Source of the DNA: Porphyra umbilicalis | Taxonomy: Eukaryota; Rhodophyta; Bangiophyceae; Bangiales; Bangiaceae | Direction of reading: 5' to 3' | Length of the DNA: 64,000 nt | Assembly: GCA_002049455.2 (NCBI GenBank) | Contig: KV918770.1 | Coordinates: 310,001-374,000 of the forward strand | In this document: positions 53,828 through 63,670 of the stretch, one piece after another | Layout of the letters: each line of letters starts with the position of its first letter | How positions within the stretch are numbered: the stretch's first letter is position 1 | Made by a program: the position numbers and the translations under genes | Notes under the pieces: generated by a model | Seen by the model: the letters and a program-made list of their open reading frames with translations, nothing else | Told to the model about the DNA's origin: nothing | Database searches by the model: none

Positions 53828-54187
53828 ACTATTCAATAGTTGCTATTTCATTGAATGTAGCGCAATTTTACGATGTTTGTGGCATGAAATAGATTATGCA
53901 CTCTCCAGACCCACATCAAGAAAACGAGCAATTTCGGCAATAGTATTTTTTCAAAAGATGCCAATACTGAGAAAATGTCATAGGATTGTATGAGTTTTTC
54001 AATTTGCTCATTTGCTTTCAAACCTCAGAATCAGCCTGATGCTTAACCTGAAAAAGCAGGAGGAAATATTATATAACCCAAAAAAATGTGCCATGATATC
54101 AATACTAGTATTACAATGCTGTTTACAAATGTAGTAAAATCATTACGTGAAGTACTAAGCTGTGTACATGAGCAATAGCAAAATAAT

Positions 54188-54817
54188 ATGGTGCGTGTCC
54201 CAAAAATGAGACATCGCGGTTTTTTCTTTTTTTCTCGGCCCACTGGCCTTCTGCAACGGTCCGATAATGTAATGTGACCCACTCGGTCCCACTGTGCTGC
54301 CAGAACGGCCCCTGACAGTGTTTGCAGAGGCGGCACCTCCTGACGTGACATGGGGGAAAGTGTCATTCATTGCAGCTTCGACAGGTGACGATCACGCGCC
54401 CCAATCAAATGCACGGATACTAGAGCAGGCATGTGCTGACAGTTCGTGCACGAAGAAAAGGGCACGACCTTACCAATAAAAACGTGAAAAAGACCCCCAT
54501 GTAGCCCCTTGTGAGGAAAACACGATTTGGGACACCCCTCATCGAAGCTCCAGTTAGCACATGAGCTTTGGCGTTGTAAATCTTTAACCCAAAGAACCTG
54601 AAAAAGACTGGCTCCAAGATCGGGGCTAACTGAGAGGTCCACAGAACAGGGCCCACAGGCGGGTATTAAGGAGTTGTCAGCCAAGCACGCGTCAGGAGAG
54701 GCTCTTTCCATGGAGGCCCGTACAGAAATTTCTCGTACCTCACGCCGCATGCCCCCGTGCAGTGATGTGTCAGTCCTTCAGAAAACGCGCATGTCTCATT
54801 TTTGGGACACGCACCAT
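54188..54817. mobile_element. MITE with perfect 27-bp terminal inverted repeats
   Basis: 54188-54214 and 54791-54817 are perfect inverted repeats (ATGGTGCGTGTCCC...). Taking TGGTGC as the tip, both sides carry TA, the target duplication of Tc1/mariner elements. The roughly 630-bp body has no recognisable transposase, so it is non-autonomous. It sits inside the AT-rich island. Confidence 0.85.
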
Positions 54818-55114
54818 AATCCACAGAATATCATGGCAAACTTTGTTAAGCCTCTTAATGATAATCTTTTTGTATGTAATGTTTTTACGCAGGTTAGAAC
54901 ATCAAATTTCAGTAAGAGAATATGAGGTAATACTGGCCTATCGGCGAGGCTTATCTCCGTTTCTGAGAGGTCTGGTGATAGGTATGGCGAAGGTCATTTT
55001 TTAATTGGACCCGTTAATAAATTATGGCCCACCAGAGGCACAGATGTGGCTTCGCATAATTACTATCGGCTAATATTTCAGTCGTACAAACAGCAGGTCT
55101 GTGTTTACTCTCTG

Positions 55115-55176
55115 AAGCTAGGAAATGGACTTGAACCCGTAACCTACTGAGTCCAAAACAGTGGCTCTACCAACTA
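55115..55176 (-). pseudogene. tRNA-like remnant, possibly Pro (UGG)
   Basis: The minus strand has a good D-arm (CTAGTTGGTAGAGC) and B-box (GGGTTCAAGTCC). The anticodon arm ACTGT...TCAGT has one mismatch around TTTGGAC, which would give UGG. No acceptor stem forms, so this is a decayed or truncated copy. Confidence 0.4.
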
Positions 55177-55339
55177 GCAAAAACAAAGAATAAATGAAAA
55201 AGATCTTTAACGCAATCTGACTTTTCAGATTTTTGAGGCATGTTTTGTGTTTGGAAAAAATAAATCACCTAATATAAGAAAATACTAATTGGGATTTTTT
55301 TAATCTAAATCTTCAAAAAATTCTTGATCACATTCCAAA

Positions 55340-55656
55340 TTCCCTGGCCTTTAGGACAGGGTGCTCTCAAAGTGTAGTGATGCACACATATGCTTAGATC
55401 AAGGGACTTGCTCTCCGTTTCAGAGGTGGCAGTCTGCATTCGTGTCCTCAGGGATTTGAGGGCGTGTCAGTGTTGGAAGGGTCGCGATGACGCTGAAAGC
55501 GAATAGAGTTACGTGGCTGAGAAGGACTGTCCTGCCACAGGGGTCACTGGACCCGGACGGCGCCTGCCCCCGTGTCTCCTCTACTGCCCCGAGTTGGGCG
55601 TGGTGACAGCACGCAACGACTTCGGGGGCTTGACGCGCCCACGATGACCCGCGGGT
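55340..55656. repeat. 316-bp direct repeat, right copy
   Basis: Second copy, 2.28 kb after the first. Homology stops at GCGGGT, exactly where TGTAGTACCACA begins at 55657. That suggests the minus-strand Ty3 element inserted into this repeat. GATGACGCTGAAAGC and CTGAGAAGG occur in both copies. Confidence 0.9.
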
Positions 55657-55932
55657 TGTAGTACCACAATCTAGGGGGTTACCTCAGAAGGAGGGAAGTA
55701 ACGGCCGTCTCAGCCGCTCGCGCGACACCCGCTATGGGACTCGAGGTCCGGGAAGTCGGGCCGATCGAAACGCCAAGACATCGAGACACGGTTTACTTGC
55801 CGGCGACGACGGTGCCTCCCACCGTCGTCGCCCTTCGTCCTAAAAGGGCGGAAACCGTCGCCCGGGCCCAAATTCCCCAAATGGGAATTGACCCGGGCCG
55901 TCACCAACCAATGCAGATAATTCCCTCCATGC

Positions 55933-58908
55933 ATGTCAAGTCCCCCGAGGCGATCATTACAGACGAGGGGGAGAAACCGTCCCGCGCGCAACGCGCTGCA
56001 CCCGCCGCGTGGCGCCCGGTCGGCCGTCGCCTGCCGCGCCCTCTCGGGCGCGCCAGCGCCCGCTCGGGCGCGCCAACCCGGCCTCCCGCGGGGCCCGCGT
56101 GCCGGGCGCGGCGGATCGGGTGCGCTCCCTCAAGGGGCCCGAGCCGGGCAGCGGGGCCGTCCCCTCGCCCCGCCATCCCGCGTCGCCAACCCGTCGGCCA
56201 CCACCGCCGCTGGCGTCGCCCCCACGCGTCGGGGACCGACGTCCCCCGCCGTCGCCGTCGTCCCCGCGGTGGCCCCCTGGCGCCTAGGGGGGCCCCGTAG
56301 TACTACATCCCCTTCGGCTGAGATGGAGCCGTCCCCGGCGACGCCTCCCGATAGCCCCGTCGGGGCTCCGTCCCCCGCGCCCCTGGCGTGCCCGCCCCCG
56401 GTGGCCGCCGCCCCGGGGCCGGCGCCGTCGGCCGTCGCGCCGCCCGCGTCGGGACCGCCCGGGCGCCGCCCAACCGTCCCCGCCCGCCCGTCGGTGCCGC
56501 CGGGTATGCGGTTCCCGTACGACCCGAACGGCCGGGAGTGGCGGAAGCCGCCCCGCCCAGTGGGCGCCGCCACCGCGACCAGCGCCGGGGCCGGGTCCGC
56601 GGCTTGCCCGGCGGCCGCCCCCGGCGGGGGCCCCGCGGTCGTGCCGGAGGAGCGACCGCCGTTGTTGGGGCAGTCGGCCCCCGCGCTCCCGCCGCGCCCG
56701 GCGCCGCCCGACGTCCGAGCGTGGCTTGCTCCGCTGGGGCCGGTCGTGGCCTCGGCCGACTGGCCGCTCGTCAGTGACGTCTTCCTCCCGGCTCATCCCC
56801 ACGACGCCGGCGAGGCCGCTGCCGTGTGGCGGGCCTTCAAGGAGTTCGCCAAGGTGGCGGGGTACGGCACCCGGCCGGCGGCCGAGCGCGACTTTGCTTC
56901 CTTCGTCCGCTCCGTCGGGGACAGCGCGGCGTGGCTACGCTGCATGTTGCGGTGCAACCCGGGTCGGGTGCTCTTGGTCCCGCATCCCGCGGCCGAGCTC
57001 CCGTTCGTCGCCGGCGAGGAGGAGTACGCCTACCTCGAGGATTGGCACACCCGCCTTCGCCACCGCCCTGCGGTCCCGTTCGGTCACTCCATGGCGCTCG
57101 CCAACTTCGGGGGTGTGGGCCCCCTGATCGCCTTGGCGTCGGTGGGCCCCGCGACCGCCCCGGCGGACTTGGCGTTGGAGGCCGCGCGCCGCGCGCGCGG
57201 CGAGCTCGTAAGCGCCCGACGGGCGGGGCACGGGGCCATCTTCCTGTCCGTCCGCTCCGGCATCGCCTTGACGCCGGCGCGTGCTCCCTTGCCGCCGGCA
57301 ATGGCCACGCGGTGCGCGACGCCGCGGCTGCTGACGTACGAGTACCCGCCCGTCGTGCACCAGCAGCAGTCGCTGCTTCAGGCGTTCCCGTGCCACCCTA
57401 TCCAGGGCACGGCCTACGTCATGCTGACGGCCGCCATCGTGTCGGGGTTGCTGCGTGCATACCGCGAGACGCACCGCGTCTTCGAGCCGTCGCCGTGCTA
57501 CTACGACTTGACGCGGAAGTTCAAGGTCGACGACCTCGCGCCGGGCGACAGCGGTGCCGCCGACGCCCTTGAGGAGTACGATGCCATCGTGAGGGCTGTG
57601 CCCTGGGCGGCAGTCCATGACCTGCTGCCCTACCACCACGACACCACTCGTCAAGCCCCCAGCACCCTGCTGCCCCACCAAGTGGGTACTGTGGCGGACG
57701 GCCGGTGCCACTACGTTCGCGTCGTGAACGTCTTGCGGACGCCGCAGACCCCGTTGGGGGTCATGCTCGCGGAGCCGCGGCTCGCGGACGTCGCCCCGCG
57801 GGCGTTGCCCGTGACGACGGAGCCTTGGGCGATACCGGCCGGCTTCACTTCGCCCGACCCGGACGCCGTCCCGCCGTCGACGGGGGAGGCGGCCGCGTCG
57901 GCCGCGTACCGCGCGCGGAAGCGGCGCCACGCCGACATGGCGCGCGGCGGCCCGGCTCCGCCTGTACCCCACCACCCGGGGCCCCGATACCCCGAGGGGG
58001 AGGAGGAGGAGGTCAGCGCCGGCGACCCCGGGGGTCCCGACGCCTACTCCCGCGGCTTCTCCTCGTCGACCCGTGTCGGCAATGCCGAGTGGGGCCCGCG
58101 AGAGGCGGGCCGCGAGGACCGAGCCGGCACGGCTCATGGCGAGCGCTGGGACGCGACGTGGCGCGGCGACCGCGCCGACACTGCCGGTGACCGGCCCGGG
58201 CGCGGGTGGGCGTCCGAGTCGGGCGGCGGCGCCGCTGCCCCCCGTCGCGACCACGACGACCGCTGGGGGGACGGCGGCCACGGCCGCCGTGCCGACGTGC
58301 GGGACGACCGCGTGTGGTCGGCGGCCGGTCAGGGTGACGGCCGCGGCTGTATGGCCGACGGCCGTGACGGGCTCGCGTGGCCCTCCGACGGCGGCCAGGG
58401 CCGCGACGGCGCCGCTAGCGGCTGGGGCTACGGGCGGTCCGAGTACCGCCCCGCCGGCGAAGCCGCGGCGCCCGCCGGTCCGCGCCCCGCGCGTTGGGAT
58501 GCCGCCCCCGCCAACGACGGTCCCGGCGGGGCGCCGATGGAGCTCGGGGTTGCCGGTCCCATCATGACCCCCGTTCCGGGGCAACCGGACGTCGCCTACG
58601 ATTGGTGGCTGTCCGCGTCGTGGACGCCCCCTACCCCGGTGACGGCCACGGAGTGGCGGGACGCGCTGACGTCCGGGCAGGTTGTCGCCTTGTTCGGGTA
58701 CGACCCGTCCATCAACTGGTCCGAGGTGGGGCCGTGCGAGATCACCGCCGCGATGGTCGAGTACGCCCGCATCGGGCTCGCCGCCGACGTCCCCCCCTGC
58801 CTGGAGCCCCCGCGGACGCGGGCGAAGCGGTTCCACGCCGCCCTGCGGCGCGTCCTACGCAAGGCGGGTCGCCCCGTTCACGTATGGGAGTTTCGTCGCC
58901 GCGACTGA
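55933..58908 (+). CDS. Antisense-strand protein of the second Ty3 element (family B), unknown function
   Basis: 991 residues from ATG 55933; an in-frame ATG at 56323 (MEPSPATPPD) would give 861 and may be the true start. It is opposite in strand to pol and ends 211 bp from the integrase stop, tail to tail. The N-terminal third is Pro/Ala-rich. The middle core shares ordered motifs with the family-A antisense protein: RGELVSARRAGHGAIFLS, RCATPRLLTYEY, YYDLTRKFKVDDL and AVPWAAVHDLLPY, with nearly the same spacing. Then comes a Gly/Asp/Arg-rich, RGG-like region and a charged globular tail (ALFGYDPSINWSEVGPCEIT, then FHAALRRVLRKAG). No known domain. No internal stop despite damage in the neighbouring pol. 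Confidence 0.72.
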   Translation: MSSPPRRSLQTRGRNRPARNALHPPRGARSAVACRALSGAPAPARARQPGLPRGPRAGRGGSGALPQGARAGQRGRPLAPPSRVANPSATTAAGVAPTRRGPTSPAVAVVPAVAPWRLGGPRSTTSPSAEMEPSPATPPDSPVGAPSPAPLACPPPVAAAPGPAPSAVAPPASGPPGRRPTVPARPSVPPGMRFPYDPNGREWRKPPRPVGAATATSAGAGSAACPAAAPGGGPAVVPEERPPLLGQSAPALPPRPAPPDVRAWLAPLGPVVASADWPLVSDVFLPAHPHDAGEAAAVWRAFKEFAKVAGYGTRPAAERDFASFVRSVGDSAAWLRCMLRCNPGRVLLVPHPAAELPFVAGEEEYAYLEDWHTRLRHRPAVPFGHSMALANFGGVGPLIALASVGPATAPADLALEAARRARGELVSARRAGHGAIFLSVRSGIALTPARAPLPPAMATRCATPRLLTYEYPPVVHQQQSLLQAFPCHPIQGTAYVMLTAAIVSGLLRAYRETHRVFEPSPCYYDLTRKFKVDDLAPGDSGAADALEEYDAIVRAVPWAAVHDLLPYHHDTTRQAPSTLLPHQVGTVADGRCHYVRVVNVLRTPQTPLGVMLAEPRLADVAPRALPVTTEPWAIPAGFTSPDPDAVPPSTGEAAASAAYRARKRRHADMARGGPAPPVPHHPGPRYPEGEEEEVSAGDPGGPDAYSRGFSSSTRVGNAEWGPREAGREDRAGTAHGERWDATWRGDRADTAGDRPGRGWASESGGGAAAPRRDHDDRWGDGGHGRRADVRDDRVWSAAGQGDGRGCMADGRDGLAWPSDGGQGRDGAASGWGYGRSEYRPAGEAAAPAGPRPARWDAAPANDGPGGAPMELGVAGPIMTPVPGQPDVAYDWWLSASWTPPTPVTATEWRDALTSGQVVALFGYDPSINWSEVGPCEITAAMVEYARIGLAADVPPCLEPPRTRAKRFHAALRRVLRKAGRPVHVWEFRRRD

Positions 58909-59118
58909 GGGCATCGCCCTGGCCCCGTAGGTGTGGCGCTTAGTCCGACGGCGTTCGGTCGTCTTCCGCCGTAGAATAAAGCCGTGGGCTTGTCCTTAGT
59001 CCCACTTAGCGTCCGCGGCCCGTTGTGGCCCCGCCACGTCTTGGCATAGTCCCCCAAAAACCCCAGAAAAACCCATTCCCCCCCCCGCCGCGCCCGGCCA
59101 CCGCGCCTACCCAAGGGG

Positions 59119-60468
59119 TCAGGCACGCATGGCCGGGGGCGGCGCGGCGGCGCCGCCCGAGGCGGCGCCGCCGTCGGGAGCCGAGGCTTGCGGGGCCGCC
59201 GGCGGCGGGTCGGCGGACGTGTGGGGCAGCCCCAGGCGCGCGGCGCGGCGCAGGTAGACGCGCAGCGTCTCGTGCGGGGCGTCCGTGGCGTCCAGCCAGG
59301 TGGGCAGCGGGTATCCGGTCCAGTAGACCTGGACCCGGAGGGTGCCGTCGGGCAGCGTCGCGTGGTCCGCGATGCGGTCCACGGCATACCGCTGGCCGTC
59401 GGCCTCCGCCCCGTGGAAGGAGCGCGCGGCCCGCAACGCGGGGTGTTGGGCAGGGGATTCGGCGGCCGTGCCCGAGGCGCGGACGACGTGCGCCACGTTC
59501 TCCCGTCGGTGCTCCCCGTCCACGTCCAGGAGGACCGTCGGGCCGTCCGTGGAAACCACGCGATACGGTCCGCGGGCGACGTGCGTCAGTTTGCCGCCGG
59601 CGCCCTCCTCCTTGGCGTGGGCACGCAGCCACGCGCAGCCCCCCACGGTGAGCTTCTCCGCGCGCAGCGCGAGGCGCTTGTCGTGGTCGCGCTTGTAGCG
59701 CCCCTGCGTGGCCTTTAGCGTTGCCCGCATCTGCGGGATGAGCTGAACGAGGCGGGTCAGCAGGGAGGCTTGGGCGCGCTTCTCGGCGGCGGTGCCGCGT
59801 TGCGCCGTGATGAGGTACGCCCCGGACTTCGGGATGTCCTTGAAAGCCCAGCTGGATACCCCCATGGGGTCGACCAGTTCCAGCGGGGCAACCCCGGTGC
59901 TACGGTGGGGGCGGCTGTTGTACGCCAGCGTCAGGGCCCCAAGGAGTTGGTCCCAGGACCGCGGATGCTCCGCCACGTAGTGGTTTAGGATCGTATGCAT
60001 CGTGCGGTTGAACCGCTCCGTCTGCCCGTTCGTCTGCGGGTGTGACGGTGACGTCACCTTAGGCTCGATGGAGAGCAGGTTGCAAACCTGGCCCCAGAAG
60101 TGGCTGGTGAACTGGGGTCCCCCGTCCGAGAGCAGCCGGTCCGGCGGACCATAAGCGCCCACCCAGTAGTCCAGGACGGCCGAGGCGCAGTCCACCGCCG
60201 ACGTACCGTCCATCGGGATGGCGCGCACCAGCTTGGTGAACCGGTCGGTGATCACCAGGATGAATCGATGGCCGGCGGCCGTTCGGTCGAGGGGCCCGTA
60301 GAGGTCCACAGCAATGTCCTGGAAGGGCATGGTGGCGGGGAACAGGGTCAGGGGCGAGCGCCGTGCCAGCGGGCGCACGCGCTGCCGGGCACAGCTGTCG
60401 CATTTCCTAACATAGGAGACGACGTCGGCCGCCATGCCCACCCAGTAGTAGTACCGCCGCATCGCCGC
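59119..60468 (-). pseudogene. pol: Integrase with chromodomain-like end, family B
   Basis: This segment follows an in-frame TAA (60469-60471) that cuts the zinc-binding N terminus. It holds YYYWVGMAADVV, CDSCARQRV (second zinc pair) and the catalytic core VDLYGPL, LSDGGPQF and GQTERFNRT. The C-terminal region ends with a chromodomain-like stretch (YAVDRIADH, VQVYWTGYPLPTWLDA). The core is well conserved, so the breaks are recent. Confidence 0.85.
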
Positions 60469-60471
60469 TTA

Positions 60472-60958
60472 CATGCGGGATTCCCCGGGGTGCCCGGCGA
60501 GGGTCGCGTCGTGCTCCAGGTGGAGGACCTGCTCCTGCAAGGAGGTCGGGACTACCACCTGGTGGGCGCCATCGGGCGCCGCGCGTCGCCGGAGGACCTA
60601 GTCGGGATCCTCGAAGAACGGGATGCGCCGCCCGTCATTCAGGGCTTTCACGATCTCCTTGCAGTACCCGTCGTCGGCTTGGGCCGAGAGCACCGCGTCG
60701 CGGTTGATGCCCCGGACCGTTGGGCCGCCAACGTAGTTGGCGGCGTCGAGCCCCCGGACCGTGTTGGCTCGCACAGCGAAGACAGGGACCGCGTCGTCGA
60801 ACGCGGTCTCATCGCTGGCCCCGGACTCCAGGCGGGAGATGCTGTCGGCCATGAAGTGTGTCATCCCCGGCTTGTAGGCGACGTCAAACTCCAACTCGCT
60901 GAGGCGAAGGCGCCAGCGCGCCAAGCGGGGATTCCCCGAACCCTTAATGTAGGATCCA
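60472..60958 (-). pseudogene. pol: End of RNase H and integrase zinc finger, family B, with in-frame stop
   Basis: After the frameshift, the next frame continues RNase H (LARWRLRLSELEFDVAYKPG, FMADSISRL). TAG at 60598-60600 interrupts it. The same frame beyond the stop reads VVVPTSLQEQVLHLEHDATL then AGHPG, the integrase zinc finger, before TAA at 60469-60471. Confidence 0.85.
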
Positions 60959-63663
60959 CCGTAGGCAGTCGTGGTCCGTGCGCACAAGGAAACGATCACC
61001 CTCGAGGTAGGGGCGGAGCTTGAGCGACGCCCAGACGACTGCCAGGCACTCCTTCTCCGTGACCCCGTAGGGGAGCTCGTTCGTTGCCAGCCGCCGGCTG
61101 ATGTACGCGACCGGCTTGAGTTTCCCGTCGTCTTGCTCCTGCAGCAGGGCGGCGCCCACCTGCGTCCCGCAGGCATCTACGTCGAGGACGTACTTCCGCC
61201 CGCGCCGCGGGAGTGCGAGGACCGGCGGGGTCGTGAGGGCCTCCTTGAGCCGGTCGAACGCCTGCTGCTGCAATGGCGTGGCAGGGGGCACCAGGACGGG
61301 GGCCGTGGACCCCATGAGGTCCGTCAATGGCGCTGCCATCCTTGCGAAGTTCGGCACGAACCGGCGGAAGACCTTCCACATCCCCACGAAGCTCCGCACT
61401 TGCGTGCGGGTCGTGGGGAAGTGCGCCTCGCGCAAGGCGCGCGTGTGCGCGTCCATCACACCGAGCCGGCCCGGCTTGATTTCATGCCCGAGGTATTCCA
61501 CGGTCTTTCGAAAGAACCGGCACTTGGGCAGGCGGAGTGTCACTCCCGCGTCGCGAAGCAGGCGCAGAACGCGGTCGACGTGGCCGACGTGCTCCTCCTC
61601 CGTCTTGGAGTACACGATGACATCGTCGAGGTAGATAAGGCAGCTTTGCCACTTCACGCCGGAGAGGATGATGTCCAGCGCCCGCTGGAACGTGGCCGGG
61701 GCGTTCGTTAGGCCGAACGGCATCCGTTTGTACTGGTACGCGCCCTCGTGGCACACGAAAGCCGTCTTCTCCCGATCTTCGGGTGCGATGGCAACCTGCC
61801 AGTAGCCGGCGTTGCAATCCAACGTCGAGAAGATGGTCGCCTCACCGAGGCTGTCGATGCATTCGTCCATTCGGGGCAGCGGGTACGAATCCTTCTTGGT
61901 GACGACGTTCAGCAGTCGATAATCGACGCAGAAGCGGAGGGTGCCATCCTTCTTGGGGACGAGCACGACCGGGAAGCCCCATTCCGACGACGTCGGTTCG
62001 ATGACGTCCGCCTCCAGCTGCCGCTTGACCTCGGCCGTCTCGGCCTCCCGCGCCGTGTGCCCAGCGCGGCGCGGTGCGAAGCGGACGGGCCGGGCGCCGG
62101 CGTTGAGGTCGATGCGGTGCTGGGTGGCTTTGATGACGCCGAGCGCCTGGCCCGTCCACATTGCCTTGTGCTGGTCCAGCATGCGGCGGATCCGGGTGTG
62201 CAGCGTCGGGTCGACGTCCGGCAGGTCCACGTCCTCCACTTGCGGGGGGGACGCGGGTGGCGCCGCGTTCGCCAGGGCGCTTTCTTCGCCCGGGTCCCGG
62301 GGTCGCGCGGGGGTCGCAGCCGTACCACCTGAGGCCGTCGCTGGGTCCGGGCTCCGCCCCGGCGCGGGGTCGTCTCCGGTGCTTGACACCGCCGCCACGA
62401 CGCCTTCGGCGGCCGTGGCCGGCGGGAAGGCCGGGGCGGCCGGTGTACCGGGAGGTGCCCCGGGGGGCACTTGTACGACCCCTGTCGTCAGCAGCTCGAC
62501 GTAGCCGACGTTGGCCTTCTGCCGGAGGATGACCTCGCGCGCGCCAAAGTTGGTCACGATGACCGGGAAAGATAGCCCCGGCACGATATCGTGTACGCCG
62601 TTGGCGATGGTGACCCCGTGCGTTGTGAAGAGGCGCGAGGCGCCGAACACCTGACCCAGGCCGCCCCACATGGTCCGCACCCAGACGACCGTGGCCGCCG
62701 ACGGCGGAAGCCGCGTCTTGTGCGTCGCACGGAGGACGCAGGAGACGCCCATCGAGCGGTCGCCATCGTCCAACGGTCCCCGTAGGATCGCCGTGACGGA
62801 CCCGTCCGTCCAACGGATGGACCTATCCTGAGGCAGGATGGCGTGGGCGTTGTCGTCGATGAACGTGCAGCCCAAGATGACCGGGACCGACAGGTCGTCG
62901 ACGACGAGGAAGGGGACCGGGATGATCCGTGCGCCCGTCTGGAGCCACAGCGTGACGGTCCCGCTAGTGCGTAACCGTGCGTTGTTGGCGTCTCGCAGAC
63001 GTACCTGTTCCTCCTCCTTAGAGGTGACCACCTGGCGGAGCCAGTCAGGAGCGAGAACGTCCCGGCGGACCAAGTTGGGGCCCGCCCCCGTGTCGACGAC
63101 GACGCCGAACGCGCAGGGGGACATCTTGTCCAGCCCCAGAGAGGCCACGATACGGTAGTTATGCAGGCTGAAGAGCAGCACTTCCCCGTTCCGGGGCGGG
63201 GTACCCGGCGCGTGCGTGGGGTCCGCGACGGCGGCGGCGTGCCGGAGAAAGCGGATACGTTCGCGCCGGGCGCGTCCCCCGAGGCGCCGCCGGGGCCCTG
63301 GCCCGGTGCGCGCCCCGTTGGCGGGTAGGCCCGCTGGGATACCATCCCCGCCACCCCACGGCCGGGGGTCGGAGTGGCCCAGAGCCAGGACCGACGCGGC
63401 GACCGGCGGAGACGAAGGGACGGCCTCAGCGGCCACCGGCGTCGCCGGGACGGGGCAGTGGTCCGGCTCGTCCGCCGTCGCGTGGCTGACCCCCCCGGGC
63501 CGCGCGAGGATGCGGGGGCAGAAGGCGGGCGCCGGCGGGAATCCCGCAGCGGCCCGCCGCTTGCGTACCTGGCGCAGGCGGGTCGCCGTGATGTAGCAGT
63601 GCCGGTGTGCCTTGAGACGGACGACGTCCGTGGGCAGCCCACTAAGGGGGCTGCCCCTTCCTC
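60944..63663 (-). pseudogene. pol: Protease, reverse transcriptase and RNase H of family B Pol
   Basis: The frame is open to 63727 upstream and is probably entered by -1 frameshift at 63664-63670. Counting from the GTG at 63727: protease DTG at 212-214 (VVDTGAGPNLVR), RT with STLDCNAGYWQVAI and YLDD at 699-702, RNase H with VLDVDACGTQVGAALL and FLVRTDHDCLRW. The frame ends at 60944 where RNase H should continue; the adjoining frame carries on near 60950, so one base is missing or extra. Confidence 0.88.
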
Positions 63664-63670
63664 GTTTCCC
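63632..63670 (-). promoter_or_regulatory. Predicted -1 ribosomal frameshift signal, family B
   Basis: Minus strand: the canonical slippery heptamer G GGA AAC (63670-63664) is in phase with the gag frame (CAG GGA AAC). Next is a 7-base spacer (63663-63657) and a perfect 9-bp stem, GGGCAGCCC with GGGCTGCCC (63656-63648 and 63640-63632), around a 7-base loop. A -1 slip leads into the protease/RT frame. Confidence 0.75.

Larger units (their letters stand above)
53580..55339. other. AT-rich island, possibly organelle-derived DNA
   Basis: Composition changes abruptly from GC-rich to AT-rich. It contains a bacterial/organelle-type tRNA (53758-53827), a 21-bp hairpin (53665-53720), a second tRNA-like remnant (55115-55176) and a MITE (54188-54817). 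Together these suggest nuclear-integrated organelle DNA (NUMT or NUPT); direct proof would need the organelle genomes. No protein gene is recognisable. Confidence 0.5.

Noticed and set aside
55400-55560. C/D-box snoRNA in the 316-bp repeat
   Set aside because: GATGAC and CTGA occur but no terminal stem or second box pair could be placed.
52741-55656. 316-bp repeats as an LTR pair
   Set aside because: No TG...CA ends, no primer binding site, and no retroelement coding sequence between them.
60100-62532. Long plus-strand frames over family-B pol
   Set aside because: Shadows of the pol frame. None shares motifs with the conserved antisense gene, which lies downstream of pol.
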